This document shows, piece by piece, positions 30,704 through 42,019 of a DNA stretch of 46,212 nt. A program made the position numbers and the translations under genes. Source of the stretch: Gymnopus androsaceus JB14 (Eukaryota > Basidiomycota > Agaricomycetes > Agaricales > Omphalotaceae); assembly GCA_009733575.1 (NCBI GenBank), contig ML769827.1:1-46212 (forward strand), written 5' to 3'. Each line of letters opens with the position of its first letter. Within the stretch, counting starts at the first letter, position 1. The notes beneath the pieces were generated by a model that was given only the letters and a program-made list of their open reading frames with translations, was not told the DNA's origin and made no database searches.

Positions 30704-30924
30704 TCATTATACTGTAGATCTAGGATCCCTTCTTCCTGCTGTATCTTGCGCCAGTTGTTTATATTGGTTTCCGGTGGTAGTGTGGTTGAGAAATGAACAA
30801 AAGCATTCAAAGTCTTCCAAGCTTGCACTGAATTTGTTGCGCGCTCACTAGTGAAATCATGGTTTCTCTTTGTGCATGTCACTTTAGCTTGTTCATCTGC
30901 AGAGGCGTAGACCAAGTATGCCAC
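30670..30924 (-). CDS. Fragment of an unrecognised convergent gene, copy 2
   Basis: The minus frame is homologous to 7063-7245 and longer upstream, starting YLVYASADEQAKVTC and continuing with AWKTLNAFVHFSTTLPPETN. Substitutions between the two copies keep the frame open. It is a possible 3' end of the ancestral neighbour convergent with eEF1B-gamma. The family is unknown. Confidence 0.25.
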   Translation of the reverse strand: MAYLVYASADEQAKVTCTKRNHDFTSERATNSVQAWKTLNAFVHFSTTLPPETNINNWRKIQQEEGILDLQYNDYNLNCQMADQ

Positions 30925-30984
30925 CGCAGATTTCAGTGGAATAGTTTTCGAGAATCAATGAACAGGTTAGCAGTAAGCGAAGAC

Positions 30985-31085
30985 AGTCCCACGCTAGAGA
31001 GGGGGAGCGCCAAAACTTGGAAGCACGGTCGCTTGCCGAAAGACCTTGCTCTAGACAGGATCCTGTTTAATTCTAGTGTGGGACT
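30985..31085. promoter_or_regulatory. Degraded inverted repeat upstream of NLR copy 2
   Basis: The left arm AGTCCCACGCTAGAGAGG (30985-31002) is identical to copy 1. The right arm (31071-31085) is ttctagtgtgggact, with mismatches. The pairing is weakened, and the loop is longer than in copy 1 and different in sequence. Confidence 0.5.
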
Positions 31086-31146
31086 GTTGCTCTTCATCAT
31101 CTCTTGATGGTACGGATCTTACTTCTAACCTCCATCATCGTGTCGC

Positions 31147-34100
31147 ATGGATCAGAAACGCTCTCGTACAGGAAAACAAACCAACAAACGGTTCAGTGTG
31201 GCGAATGGTCTTAAAGCTATCTTGCCAGCTGCTACCTTCCGATCTACTTCTAATCTACTTGAACCAGTGCCTAGTGGCACAACCGACTCCAAGTCAAGGA
31301 TTGAAGAATTCATCTCAGTCACTTCCCAGATCCTGGGCTTGGTGAAGGAAATTACTGGTGCTTTGGACAAAGTACCATATGTCAAACTGGCAGCTGGCTT
31401 GGTACATCAAGGTATAGACATACGTAAGGTGTGCAATTTACATTACGTTGCTCTACCAAGGCCTGATTTTGCATTGGAAGGAAATTAAGGAATGCAAAGA
31501 TGAATGGGGGAAAGCCAAGGCAGCCCTCAATGATATGGAGAGCATGATGGCCCTGTTTCAAAGCCGACAAAAGTATTTGAAGCCATCTCCTATTGTTGAT
31601 AATGCCTTTCAACAGGTGGAAAAATGCTTAGAGCAAGTAAATGGTGCCTCAGCAGTGTATTTGGATGTGAAACAGCTGCAAAGAATGCTACAGAGGAGTG
31701 AGCTCAAGAATGAGGCTAGGTCATGTGTCTCAGATATCAACAACATTCACCAACACTTTCAGGTATGTGTGCTCTGAACAGCTGCAATATCAATGTGCTT
31801 ATTGATAATTTCCAGACACATATGATCTTTGGTATCTGGGAAACAATATCATTCAAGACACAGGATCAAGTTCAAGTATCAACTTTGGATGTACTGAAAT
31901 GTCCCTCTCCTGCTCCATATTTTGTTGGGCGAGAGGATACACTGAGTGAATTGGTCAAGATATTTGCTCCACCAGTAGTGACAATTATTGGGCCAAATCA
32001 AATAGTGCTTGAGGAATTTTTACAGCAGTTTGATAAGAGGTATGTGATGTACTTGACTCAGAATTGAATACAATCTAACCCTAGCTAAGACAATCTACTA
32101 TTTTGCTAGATACATCTTCAGCTGATGCTTTGGCCAAATCAGGAGCAGACAAAGTCACCTCAGACATATCAGCAGTCCTTGTTCTGCAAAAAGCAAATGT
32201 ATCAGTAGTAGAGGAATGGTTTTCCTCTTGTCCTTCTTCTGTACAGGGTGTCCTTGTGACAAGCACACAGTCAGCTATTTCCAGCTTGGCATCATCTACT
32301 GCTTTTGTCTTTCAGCTTCCCGATCATGCAGATCAACAAGTAGTGACTAGGCTGTTGAGGTCCATTGAGGATGCCTTTAGTCCTAGACAGCATGTTGTCA
32401 CCCTTGTTGCAAGTGGAGGAACTGGTAAAACACAAGCAGTTCTTAAGTTCATTTCCAGGAACTTTTCAAGGTAAGAAAAAAGAGATCAATGTTTCAAATG
32501 GTGTATGATACCAGACTATCTTAACAGGTTCTCAAATGTTTGGTTTTTCAATGCCACTTCCAATGCTACTCTAACTGCTGACTTCAAAGAGCTTGGAAAT
32601 GCTCTAGGGGTTGGTGAAGATGTTAAAAATGTCAAAAACTTCCTAGCAAGGTTGAACCAAAATTGGCTTCGCATTTTTGATAATGCTGATGACAGGGAAG
32701 TTTTCCTCAATGAGTATATTCCTGTTTTCAGCCATGGTAATGTGATTGTTACAAGCCGCCTCACAGAGACAGTTCAAATGGCATCTCCTGGATATCACCT
32801 TGCCTTTGGTGATCTTAGCAAGGAAAATGCTGTAGATCTACTCCTAAAACAGGCACTGCAAGAAAGGTCTGATGTAAAGCTGGCTGAGGCTTCCAGGATT
32901 GTTGATACTTTTGGCTGCCATGCACTTGCAGTCTCAACTGCTGGTGCATATATTGGCACAACTCCAACATGCACACTGGAAAAGTATTTGGAACATTTTA
33001 ATAAGAAAAAGACTAAGATTCTGAATTACAAAGTGCAATCACTGGATGGTTACAAAAAAACTATGTTTAGTGCCTTCCAATTGAGTTTTGAACAACTCAG
33101 TCCTGCTACTCAACTTCTTATGCAAACATGTACATATTTACATCCAACTGCCATTCCCTTGGAGATATTCACTCGTGCAGCAGCTTACAAGGGTAGTGAC
33201 ATTGGTCCTGTTGATTTAAATCCTCCTACAGAAGCCATAAATCTATTGGACAGATTCCTGTCAATGTTTTCAGATCAAGACTCCTGGGATGACAGTGTGG
33301 TTGAGTTGTGTCAATTGTCACTTGCTTCATATAATACCATTAAAAAAAGCCTTGACTTCCACCCAGTTATACATACATGTGCCTGTGGAACTATTTCAAA
33401 TGAGGAAGAAATGAGGCAAACAGCAATGTTGTTGCTTGGCCGGGCTATACCACTTGGTCAGGCAAAAGAGGATTATCAGTTTCGGCACCAACTGAAAATA
33501 GATGGCAGGAATATACAAACCAATCAATTATCAACAGTGCAAGTGAAGAAGTGTCTGGCAAGAGTCTTGGATGATGGTGGCTTTTGGATGGAAACTGAAA
33601 AGCTGGAAGAGGATGTGCATCAGCTAACAAAGTCTTGGAGAATATCACCCTGATACATTGGTTTCCATGGCTAACCTTGCAATGACATATTGTAAACTTG
33701 CCAAGTTGGCAATGGCAGAAAAGCTGGAAGAGGAGGTGCTTGCACTGCGCAAGTGATTGGAGAACATCACCCCAGTACATTGCTTTCCATGGCCAACCTT
33801 GCAGTGACATATCAGATGCTTGGCAAGTTGGAGATGGCAGAAAAGCTGGAAGAGGAGGTGCTCCCACTGCACAAGCAAGTGATTGGAGAACATCACCCTA
33901 AAACATTACGTTCCATGGCTAACCTTGCAATGTCATATGATAAACTTGGCAAGTTGGAGATGGCAGAAAAGCTGGGAGAGGAGGTGCTCACACTGCGCAA
34001 GCAAGTAATTGGAGAACATCACCCTGAAACATTGCGTTCAATGGCTAACCTTGCATTGACATATTATAAACTTGGCAAGTTGGAGATGGCAGAAAAGCTG

Positions 34101-35928
34101 GAAGAGGAGGTGCTTGCACTGCGCAAGCAACTGATTGGAGAACATCACCCTGACACATTGCTTTCCATGGCTAACCTTGCATCAACATATTACATTCTTG
34201 GCAAGTTGGAGATGGCAGAGAAGCTGGAAGCGGAGGTGCTCCCACTGCGCAAGCAAGTGATTGGAGAACATCACCCTGATACATTGCTTTCCATGGCTAA
34301 CCTTGCAATAACATATTGTAAACTTGGCAAGTTGGAGATGGCAGAAAGGCTGCAAGAGGAGGTGCTCGGATTGCGCAAGCAACTGATTGGAGAACATCAC
34401 CCTGAAACATTGCGTTCAATGGCTAACCTTGCATTGACATATTATAAACTTGGCAAGTTGGAGATGGCAGAAAAGCTGGAAGAGGAGGTGCTTGCACTGC
34501 GCAAGCAACTGATTGAAGAACATCACCCTGACACATTGCTTTCCATGGCTAACCTTGCATCAACATATTACATTCTTGGCAAGTTGGAGATGGCAGAGAA
34601 GCTGGAAGCGGAGGTGCTCCCACTGCGCAAGCAAGTGATTGGAGAACATCACCCTGATACATTGCTTTCCATGGCTAACCTTGCAATAACATATTGTAAA
34701 CTTGGCAAGTTGGAGATGGCAGAAAAGCTGCAAGAGGAGGTGCTCGGATTGCGCAAGCAACTGATTGGAGAACATCACCCTGATACATTATGTTCCATGG
34801 CTAACCTTGCCATGACATATGATAAACTTGGCAAGCTGGAGATGGCAGAAAAGCTGGAAGAGGAGGTGCTCCCACTGCGCAAGCAAGTGATTGGAGAGCA
34901 TCACCCTGATACATTGCATTCCATGGCTAACCTTGCATCAACATATTACATGCTTGGCAAGTTGGAGATGGCAGAAAAGCTGGAAGAGGAGGTGCTCTCA
35001 ATGCGCAAGCAAGTGATTGGAGAACATCACCCTGATACATTGCTTTCCATCCTTGCAGTGACATATCAGATGCTTGGCAAGTTGGAGATGGCAGAAAAGC
35101 TAGAAGAGGAGGTGCTCACACTGTGCAAGCAAGTGATTGGAGAACAGTACCCTGATACATTGCTTTCCATGGCTAACCTTGCAATGATATATCAGATGCT
35201 TGGCAAGTTGGAGATGGCAGAAAAGCTGGGAGAGGAGGTGCTCGCACTGCACAAGCAAGTGATTGGAGAACATCATCCTGATACATTGGTTTCCATAGCT
35301 GCTCTTGCATCAACATATTATGAACTTGAAAAGTTGGAGATGGCGGAAAAGCTGCAAGAGGAGGTGCTCGCACTGCGCAAGCAAGTGATTGGAGAACATC
35401 ACCCTCATACATTGCTTTCCATGGCTAACCTTGCAGTGGCATATCGTAAACTTGGCAAGGTTGGAGATGGCAGAAAAGCTGGAAGAGGAGGTGCTCCCAC
35501 TGCGCAAGCAAGTGATTGGAGAACATCACCCTGACACATTGCATTCCATGGCTAACCTTGCATCAACATATTACATGCTTGGCAAGTTGGAGATGGCAGA
35601 GAAGCTGGAAGAGGAGGTGCTCTCAATGCGCAAGCAAGTGATTGGAGAACATCACCCTGATACATTGCTTTCCATGGCTAACCTTGCACTGATATATCAG
35701 ATGCTTGGCAAGTTGGAGATGGCAGAAAAACTGGGTGAGGAGGTGCTTGCACTGCGCAAGCAAGTGCTTGGAGAACATCACCCTGATACATTGGTTTCCA
35801 TAGCTAACCTTGGATTGACAGTGACATATCAAAAGCTTGACAAGTTGGAGATGGCAGAAAAGCTGCAGGAGGAGGTGAGCTCAAACTCTTTGCAACAAGA
35901 GTGCCATCTCCATGAAAGAGATGCCTAA
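31147..35928 (+). pseudogene. NLR-type receptor with TPR array, copy 2, nearly intact
   Basis: Exons mirror copy 1 exactly (offset 23,645): 31147-31428, 31481-31762, 31816-32039, 32090-32470 and 32528 onward. The helical N-terminus, degenerate GRED/GPNQ module, Walker A (ASGGTGKTQ), Walker B (LRIFDNADD) and GCHALAV are kept. The frame runs unbroken through the place where copy 1 fails (SYNTIKKSLDFHPVIHTC) into the first TPR. A 5-nt loss near 33628 then shifts the frame to TGA at 33651-33653; a 4-nt loss near 33753 restores it. The next 593 residues of TPR are open until an extra G near 35460. The final frame ends in TAA at 35926-35928. Three small indels separate it from a long receptor, so it is a very recent pseudogene, or partly a sequencing artefact. 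Confidence 0.8.
33630..35880 (+). repeat. TPR-coding tandem array, about 18 units (NLR copy 2)
   Basis: Units of 126 bp as in copy 1. Three consecutive units (about 34035-34412) recur immediately (34413-34790) almost unchanged, a 378-bp higher-order duplication absent from copy 1, which accounts for most of the length difference. One unit (near 35050) has lost 6 nt in frame, removing two residues of SMANLA. Variable residues cluster at the position after HPDTL, around TY and around EVLxLxKQ. Confidence 0.9.
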
Positions 35929-36278
35929 GGGGTGCTTGTCAAGGAGGAGTAGGAAGTAATAGGCATCATTTGAATTCAAGACACTTCAAGGCTTGCATTC
36001 AATGTACTTGGATCAGTGGGGTGAATAAGTAGCAGTAGCAGCTTTGTATAGAATGACCATTTATGTTTCTGATAATTGCACCAAGATTGAGAAAGACAAG
36101 TGAGTGATCTTTGCAAAATGCAAGATAAGAACAAGATAAGTATTTCATTTTAATTGTAGATCTGAATGACAAGAAAGCTTCAATACGCCAATCCTATTAG
36201 ATGTTCCACCACCATCACTCAAACAACATCATCATAAATTGAATATGTACTAGTGATAGTCTTTTTCATTGTGTTAAC
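35929..36278. other. Conserved 3' flank of the NLR, unit 2
   Basis: Matches 11915-12268 and stops matching after gtgttaac at 36278, giving the right border of the duplicated unit. No gene is seen. Confidence 0.7.
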
Positions 36279-36603
36279 TTCAACCTGCACAGTGCTAGTA
36301 TTATTTGAGAAGCAAACATTGTCTGTGGCATGAGCACATTATCCTTTTATGCACTTCTGAGCGTGAGACCTTTCTTAGCTGAGAGAATTTCTTGGAGGAT
36401 TAATTATGGTGGCAGGAGACTTAGCAGATTGTAAAAGTACATACCTACAGAGCCTAGCATCAAGACTAGGGAATGCCATGATCATCTAAAGAGTTAATTG
36501 CCAGTTGCTTTATATGATAGAACAATGCCATATCTGTAAGGGAAGTCAGTTGGATATTGTACAGAGAAAAAAAAAATCATACCGAAAGAGCAGCTGCAAG
36601 CCA
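36279..36603. other. Unique spacer without a gene
   Basis: No frame, repeat or recognisable motif apart from a short A-rich tract near 36568. Confidence 0.4.
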
Positions 36604-36919
36604 CATCAGCAAAAACGTAAAACTTTGGACACCTCAGGTATCCTACTCATCCTAGGAGTCCTGGGAGATCCTGGGGCATCCTGGGGCATCCTGAGGCATC
36701 CTGGGATGGAACTTTTATCCTAGGATGCCTCAGGATGCCACAGGATGCCCCAGGATACCCCAGGACATCCCAGGATCTCCCAGGACACCTAGGATGACTA
36801 GGATACCTCAGGTGTCCAAAGTTTTACCCTTTTTCCTGGGCCAACTAGGATGCCTCAGGTTGCCTAAGAGGACTAGGTGACCTTAGATCCCCCTGGGCCC
36901 AAAACAGTTTTTTCTGATG
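36604..36919. mobile_element. Foldback element, copy 2, with a shortened left arm
   Basis: Starts catcagcaaaaac and ends ctgatg at 36919. The core (gtaaaactttggacacctc to gaggtgtccaaagttttac) is nearly identical to 12970-13160. About 100 bp of the left arm, present in copy 1 and in the right arm, is missing after catcagcaaaaac. The element follows the duplicated NLR unit in both places, so it may have been carried along or inserted twice. Confidence 0.8.
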
Positions 36920-36921
36920 CA

Positions 36922-37415
36922 CATCAGCAAAAATGCTCTGGGCCTAAGGTAGCCTGAACAGCCTGGGTGACCTGAGGTTACCTTATAGATCAATCTCAGG
37001 TACTGTACCATTTCGATCGATTCGGCGGTCACGGGTCACGGAGGCCTTCTGACGTGCCAAAATTTGACCAGGTCACAGGTCACATTTTGAAAGCGCCGAA
37101 AATTTTTGGCGTGACACACTCAAAATTGCCTCAAAAAACGCAAATTTTGGGTCAAAATGCCGAAATTTTGCTGGGGTCATGCCGCTCCACCGCGAGGTGC
37201 TGAATCCAAAATTTCGTCGGGTCGGTCACGGTCACAAGGGCCTGCCGAATCGATCGAAATGGTACAGTACCTGGGTAGCCTGGGTGACCAGGGAAACTCA
37301 GGTTAATGGAGAATACCCTCTTAGGTACCCTGAAGTCACCACATAGGGCTAACCTGGGTGAACCTAAGGAAGCCTGAACAGCCTAAGCAGCCTGAGGCAA
37401 CTTGAGGCAGTCTGA
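36922..37415. mobile_element. Third foldback-type element split by a nested MITE
   Basis: Begins catcagcaaaaatgctctgg directly after copy 2 and shows CCTGGGTGACCTGAGG-type words on both sides of the MITE at 36998-37272. The right end is diffuse near 37415. Confidence 0.5.
36998..37272. mobile_element. 275-bp MITE with 29-bp perfect inverted termini
   Basis: The left end aggtactgtaccatttcgat continues to gattcggc at 37026 and is the exact reverse complement of the right end (gccgaatcgatcgaaatggt to acct). If the duplicated target is TA, the element is CTGTACC...GGTACAG, a layout typical of Tc1/mariner-type MITEs. Non-coding. Confidence 0.85.
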
Positions 37416-37781
37416 GACTTGGCTTAATTTTATACAACTTAAAGAGCCTAAATAACTTTGGATTTCAAGCTATTAAATATATAGATATTATGCAGTGAGC
37501 AGCAGACATTCCACTTGCTTGATACATCACCTATAGATTAAAGTTATAAGTAACAACATTACTTCCTGGGTCCCACAGAAGTCAAACTTGTTGGGACATA
37601 GATACATTTTATGATCTCAAAGTTGGAATGTCCTTGACTTGCACTAAAACAATACACATAAAGCTGAAGTTGGCATACACAAAGTGGAAGTTGACAAACT
37701 GAATGTATTCAATTGCCATCAAAACGGATCAGTCAAAAGTTGAAATATTTGGTGAAAAATAACCTCATATGCCATCTCTAC
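37273..37781. other. Spacer with foldback remnants, otherwise empty
   Basis: The first 140 bp belong to the split foldback element. 37416-37781 shows no gene or repeat. Confidence 0.4.
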
Positions 37782-38999
37782 AGAGGCCATCGGGGTTAGG
37801 AGCGTCGTTCTGAGGCATGTCAAGCAACGTTATTGTAGCATATCTGAGAACCACGCCTGCTTACAAGAGATACTTCTGATAGGCTGCGAAGCACGACTAC
37901 GTACAAGTGATTCTAAGGATTCTGACTGAGATCCACCGCCTACGATATACATTCAAACCCCACGGACGACTACTCCTGAACCTTCCAGTGTTGAACATAT
38001 GTAGCGCTGAAGCAATTTATTAGTTTGACTTGAACTCGGCCAAGTAGTGAGCTTACAGGAAGTAACATTCTCCTTATCTTGCTACCACTGAATTCCACAT
38101 CCTTCAGGATTGTCAAAGTCTAACTGAGAGCATCCCAACTCAAATGTGAGTAGCTCGTGCATTGAGCAAGGAAACTTTCGACTCCATTCTACGCCGCCTT
38201 TCCGTTCGACAGTTATATCAGCTATTTTAGCCTGTATAGGAGGCCGAGTAGCAAACGAGATTGTCTGAGCATCCAAGCTTGTCGTGGCATTCAAACAATT
38301 AAGGGTAAGAACAAGGGGTGTAAGGGACGGATCTCGAGGTCAAGGCCATGTCCAACTGGAGGTGTAGTTCGCATATCTCCATAGCGTAGTCTATTGCCAT
38401 GAACTGTACGATAGTAGAGATCTAGGGCGAAAAGACTTTAGTGTTGACACAGCTGGGACAATGTAAGATGTCATACGCTTTTTGTAGCTCGCACCTGCCT
38501 GTCGTCAGGACTAATGGTGCCAACGCTACTTGTATAACGTCAAATGTTGTCTGGAAACACTTTTCGAGGTTCCGTATGGTCAACTTGCGCTATCAGGATC
38601 GGAAAATTGAGAAATTGAGCTGGATCCGGAGGAGTTGCATGATGGATTTGGTCAAAGCCGATAAAGTGCGATGGGCGACGAAGTGTGTGCATTTTGTCTC
38701 GAGGAAAGGATGCCAATGTGGAATCGGCATGAAATTTTCGACCAAGGAAGATGCTGACACTCGTTGCGGTGCATAGCAAAGATAATATGACTGGAAACCA
38801 CGCTAAAAGTACTTCTTGGATCCCAAGTGAGGAGCGTTGGGCTCCTCATAGACATGATTAGCGCTGCTAGACAATCTGGAGTAATACCTCGAAATGAACA
38901 CCATTGGTTAACGAAGATTTGGGTGCGAGAAAGTGAAATGATACCGAAAGAACATTAACTTATTAGTCTCCCCTAGGCAGACTCGTTATACACTGACGG

Positions 39000-39660
39000 T
39001 CCATATGGATGTGTGTATATAGAAAGATCCAATATGTCGGAATAGAGGTCAGAAGGAATGTCCACATTCGTTTATTACATGACCTTCTTCTGCACATGCA
39101 AAGATGACATTCTGACGAAAGAAACTCGAATTGGCAATGAGGATCCACTCCCATTCACGCAGATGTTCTGGATCAACGCACACAATGCGATATTGGCCTG
39201 AGGTGATTTCTTTGACAATGTCAACACCAGCTCTTTCGTTTCATAGCAAGATTCTCGGCGATGTAAGCAAAGGCAGCTAGTCCCAGATCTTATTTGAGCC
39301 GCTTGACCTTACAACAAAAGAATTAGTTTAGAAAGAGAACAAAAATCCAAGCATATGTACTATATTATTTACTAGACCTTTTGTTGGCGTGACTACAACT
39401 CCAATTGGATGCAAATGAATAGGAACATTGAACGATGGATACAAGTCCGCATTCTGAGAGATTTCCAGATGCACAAGGACTGGAACGCCAAAGAGCGCAG
39501 ATTTGCCGCCTCCGGTTGCATCAATGGCAAAGACATCCTCGAGATTGAGGATTTTCGGAATACATATTAGCTGAAGCTCGCGAAGACCATCCCTCCATTT
39601 CGTTACACGCTTTTTGACAATAGAATTAATGATATTCACGCCTTCGTTCGACGTGAATGA
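39000..39660 (-). pseudogene. RecQ-like DEAD helicase relic
   Basis: The minus frame 39639-39380 reads LQLICIPKILNLEDVFAIDA then TGGGKSALFGVPVL (Walker A of superfamily 2) and HPIGVVVTPTKGLVNNIV (motif Ia). After an intron-like gap (about 39370-39310), VKEITSGQYRIVCVDPEHLR and SSFFRQNVIFACAEEGHVIN follow, the latter holding the DEAH-box-like segment in altered form. A stop follows GHSF near 39060. Large families of such RecQ-type helicases are dispersed in Agaricomycetes. The C-terminal half is absent and the 5' side is cut by the Helitron. Confidence 0.65.
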
Positions 39661-40152
39661 GACTCGAGATCCTATACTTTAAAAAAGCTGATTTTAGACG
39701 CTCTGACTAAGTATTTGTCATTATTAATAAGCAGCTGCCGCGCAGCGGCAGCTCTGAGAATGATCGGAGCGCGCATTCACGCGGCTAATGTTATCCGGCG
39801 AAGCCGGAATTCAGCATCTGGGAACTCTAATGTTCTCCTCTTCCACTATCTCTTGCACAATACCACTTTTTGAATCTGTACTTCAATCTGATATCACTTT
39901 CCTTTTAAGTACTCTGCTTCTGCTGAATTTTTTACTAGGGATGAATCTCCACCAAACACTCCTCAGAGACACTGCAATGCTGAATGTCAATGTGAGAGAG
40001 AAAATTGATTTTTTGGCCAGTCCAGAAACCTGCCAGACTTCTCAAGTACATCAGAACAGTCCTCCAATTCCATTTCAGATCAACTTACCTCTTGGATATG
40101 TATATCCTCCTGTACCACAAAATGAGGATCCATTCTAGATTGTAAATTACAA

Positions 40153-40324
40153 TAGGGATGTTTCGCTGCGGCAAATTTTGCTGCTCCAAAATTTGCCGTA
40201 ATATATAGCAAATTTGGCCGCACTCCATAGAGTTTGCACTACATCATGCCATAAAAATTTGCCATAAAACTTGGCAAATTTTGCCTCTGCCACTGGCAAA
40301 TTTTACCGCAGCGAAACATCCCTA
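40153..40324. mobile_element. 172-bp MITE inside the Helitron
   Basis: TAGGGATGTTTCGCTGCGG at the left is matched by ccgcagcgaaacatcccta at the right. TA flanks both ends as target duplication. The interior is rich in repeated GGCAAATTTTG words. Confidence 0.85.
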
Positions 40325-40329
40325 ATGGT

Positions 40330-41196
40330 CAAGAAATGGTTACTTGAGGTTGGTCATGGAACCATAAATGATGTGCAAGGTCAAATTAAACTGGACACAG
40401 TCATGAGATGTGGTGATACCCTTGATTCACTCATATCAGAAATCTATCCTGCACTGAACCTGTTCTGACCTCTGTCAGATGATGATTGGTTTCTAGAATG
40501 TACAATTCTCTGCCCAAGAAATGACACTGTAGATGTCCTCAACTTTAAATGCTTAGGAGCTATGTCTGGAGACACTTATATATATCACAGCTCTAACAGA
40601 GCTATTATGGAAGGAGTTGATAATGTAGACTTTCAGTATTCTGTGGAGTACTTGAACAGCATTAATGCAACTGGACTTCCAATTTCACATCTGAAGTTGA
40701 AAATTGGTGCACCATTGATGATTCTGAGAAACCTGGATCCTACCCCAGTGCAGGAATTTGCAATGGCACATGGGCAATCCTTATTTGATGCAGTAAATGA
40801 GTATTGGAAGTTCAGATACTGGGAGGTGATCATGCAGGTGAAACTGCGTTTATTCCATGTATTACATTGACACCTTCAAAACCTTTCATCTTGGAAATAC
40901 AGCAATTCCATCTTGCCTTTGCAGTGTCCATAAACAAATCACAAGGGCAACACAAGGACAGTCTGTGAAGCAAGTGGGACTGAATCTGCAATCACCAGTC
41001 TATACATATGGTTAGTTATTTGTTGCTCTATTACATAGTACAACAAAGCAGGGGGGAAGGTGATTTTTCCAGAAGTCAAGTACTAAGGTTTTATTTCATG
41101 CTTTGGTTTTTGGGTAATTTCTTTCCATCAGGAGATACAGAATGTCTCACACAGAACATAGTTTATCTAGAAGTTCTTTTAGACCCAGTAACATAA
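40330..41196 (+). pseudogene. Helitron Pif1-like helicase, 3' part
   Basis: Successive frames read WLLEVGHGTINDVQGQI, then DDDWFLECTILCPRNDTVDVLN, YHSSNRAIMEGVDN, EYLNSINATGLPISHLKLKI, GAPLMILRNLDPT, FIPCITLTPSKPF, FAVSINKSQGQ and QNIVYLEVLLD. These are motifs IV-VI and the end of Helitron Pif1 helicases (the last holds the SINKSQGQT-type motif, with the final T changed). Stops at 40467 and frame changes near 40840 and 40960 disable it. A 140-bp insertion-like stretch (41010-41150) precedes the end. Confidence 0.7.
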
Positions 41197-41675
41197 ATTC
41201 AATTTATAATGTATATGTATAATATAGTAATTTCTTACTTGAGTCTGCATTTCCGTGACGTAGGCACGGGTCTAATAAAGCTTGTGACATTCGGAAATAT
41301 ACAGTAGTTTGGCGCCCTACGGTCTCTTACGGACCGAGCGGTGGCGATGCATAAACATTACTAATAACTTCTATAGCTGCAGCGGGTTGGCAGCGGGAGC
41401 GCGCCTACTATAGGACTATTAACTTATAGTAAAATAACAGTTCAGAAGCATGCTTAGCCGAAGAGTCGGAGCCGAAACAATTGTGGTTTCCAGGACTCGG
41501 GCGGAGAAAGTATGGCTTTAGATGGCTAGAAAACATGTTCGTTCTATGTACAACAAGCGCGTAGAATTTGCGAAGAGATTCAAGCAGGCTGCAGCATTCG
41601 AGCACTTAGTTTCGAAAAATCAGACGCGTCCAGCGCCAATTTTCGCGTCACTTTCTATTGAACAACCATTCGCCC

Positions 41676-42019
41676 CGGCAGATTGAGTTATTATCGGTTG
41701 AAATTTGTGCGGTTAAATTTATAATTTTTCCTATACATTCTCGTGCAAGAAAGGAAATCTTTCTCATCTCACACCGCCAATAATTATACTTCAGTTTGGC
41801 TGAAGCATTTTGTGATATAGATTGTTTCAATAGATAAGGGAAATATATTTTCTCAGAGGAACACAGAAAATAAACATCTCATACAACCACAGAAGGACAT
41901 AGTTTCAGACCATCTGAAGGTCATAATTTCTACAAATTTCCAAAATAATATCTTTCGGACAGCGCATGAAGTAATTCATTTCAGCTGATACAAAAGCATA
42001 CACTGGCCAAAGTATTTCT
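41676..42019. other. AT-rich spacer, nothing recognised
   Basis: No gene or repeat seen between sequence X copy B and the membrane-protein tail of unit 3. Confidence 0.4.

Larger units (their letters stand above)
39670..41275 (+). mobile_element. Probable Helitron, 5' end tentative
   Basis: The 3' end is well supported: a hairpin (CCGTG 41253-41257, CACGG 41265-41269) followed 3 bases later by CTAA (41272-41275) and a host T. The Pif1-type helicase remnant lies just upstream in the same orientation. For the 5' end, A|TCCTATACTTTAAAAAAGC at 39669/39670 fits the A/TC rule; an alternative TC is at 39718. GC-rich hairpins (39733-39751 and 39793-39805) lie near the left end. Confidence 0.5.
38964..41417. 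mobile_element. 2.45-kb composite insertion with a 9-10-bp target duplication
   Basis: attaacttat stands on both sides (38954-38963 and 41418-41427) but only once, as ataagttaat, at the matching point of copy A (19234-19243). The termini share a short inverted similarity (TAGTCTCCCC..TAGGC versus TAGTCCTATAGTAGGC). Inside are a RecQ-like helicase relic, a Helitron and a MITE, so it is a nest of elements. The duplication length suits hAT or Mutator-like elements; which one is undecided. Confidence 0.7.
37782..41675 (-). pseudogene. Unrecognised duplicated sequence X, copy B, with insertion
   Basis: Reverse-oriented match to 18991-20056. The coding piece (38082-38294) reads ATRPPIQAKIADITVERKGG, as in copy A, but a 7-nt difference shifts the frame after VEWS. 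Copy B has an extra stretch (about 38465-38840) with its own plausible minus frame (FLGRKFHADSTLASFPRDKM, FLNFPILIAQVDHTEPRKVF) that is deleted in copy A. X is split between 38963 and 41418 by a composite insertion. The function is unknown; both copies are broken. Confidence 0.5.

Noticed and set aside
33600..33760. An intron to explain the frame break in NLR copy 2
   Set aside because: No donor/acceptor pair with fungal consensus fits; the 5-nt and 4-nt losses relative to copy 1 explain the break and the recovery.
33753..35534. Regular direct repeats reminiscent of a CRISPR array
   Set aside because: Units are 126 bp, contiguous without unique spacers, and code for TPRs in a spliced eukaryotic gene.
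39720..39810. GC-rich hairpins (GCTGCCGC/GCGGCAGC and CCGGC/GCCGG) as a tRNA or terminator
   Set aside because: No cloverleaf can be drawn; they fit better as sub-terminal structure of the Helitron.
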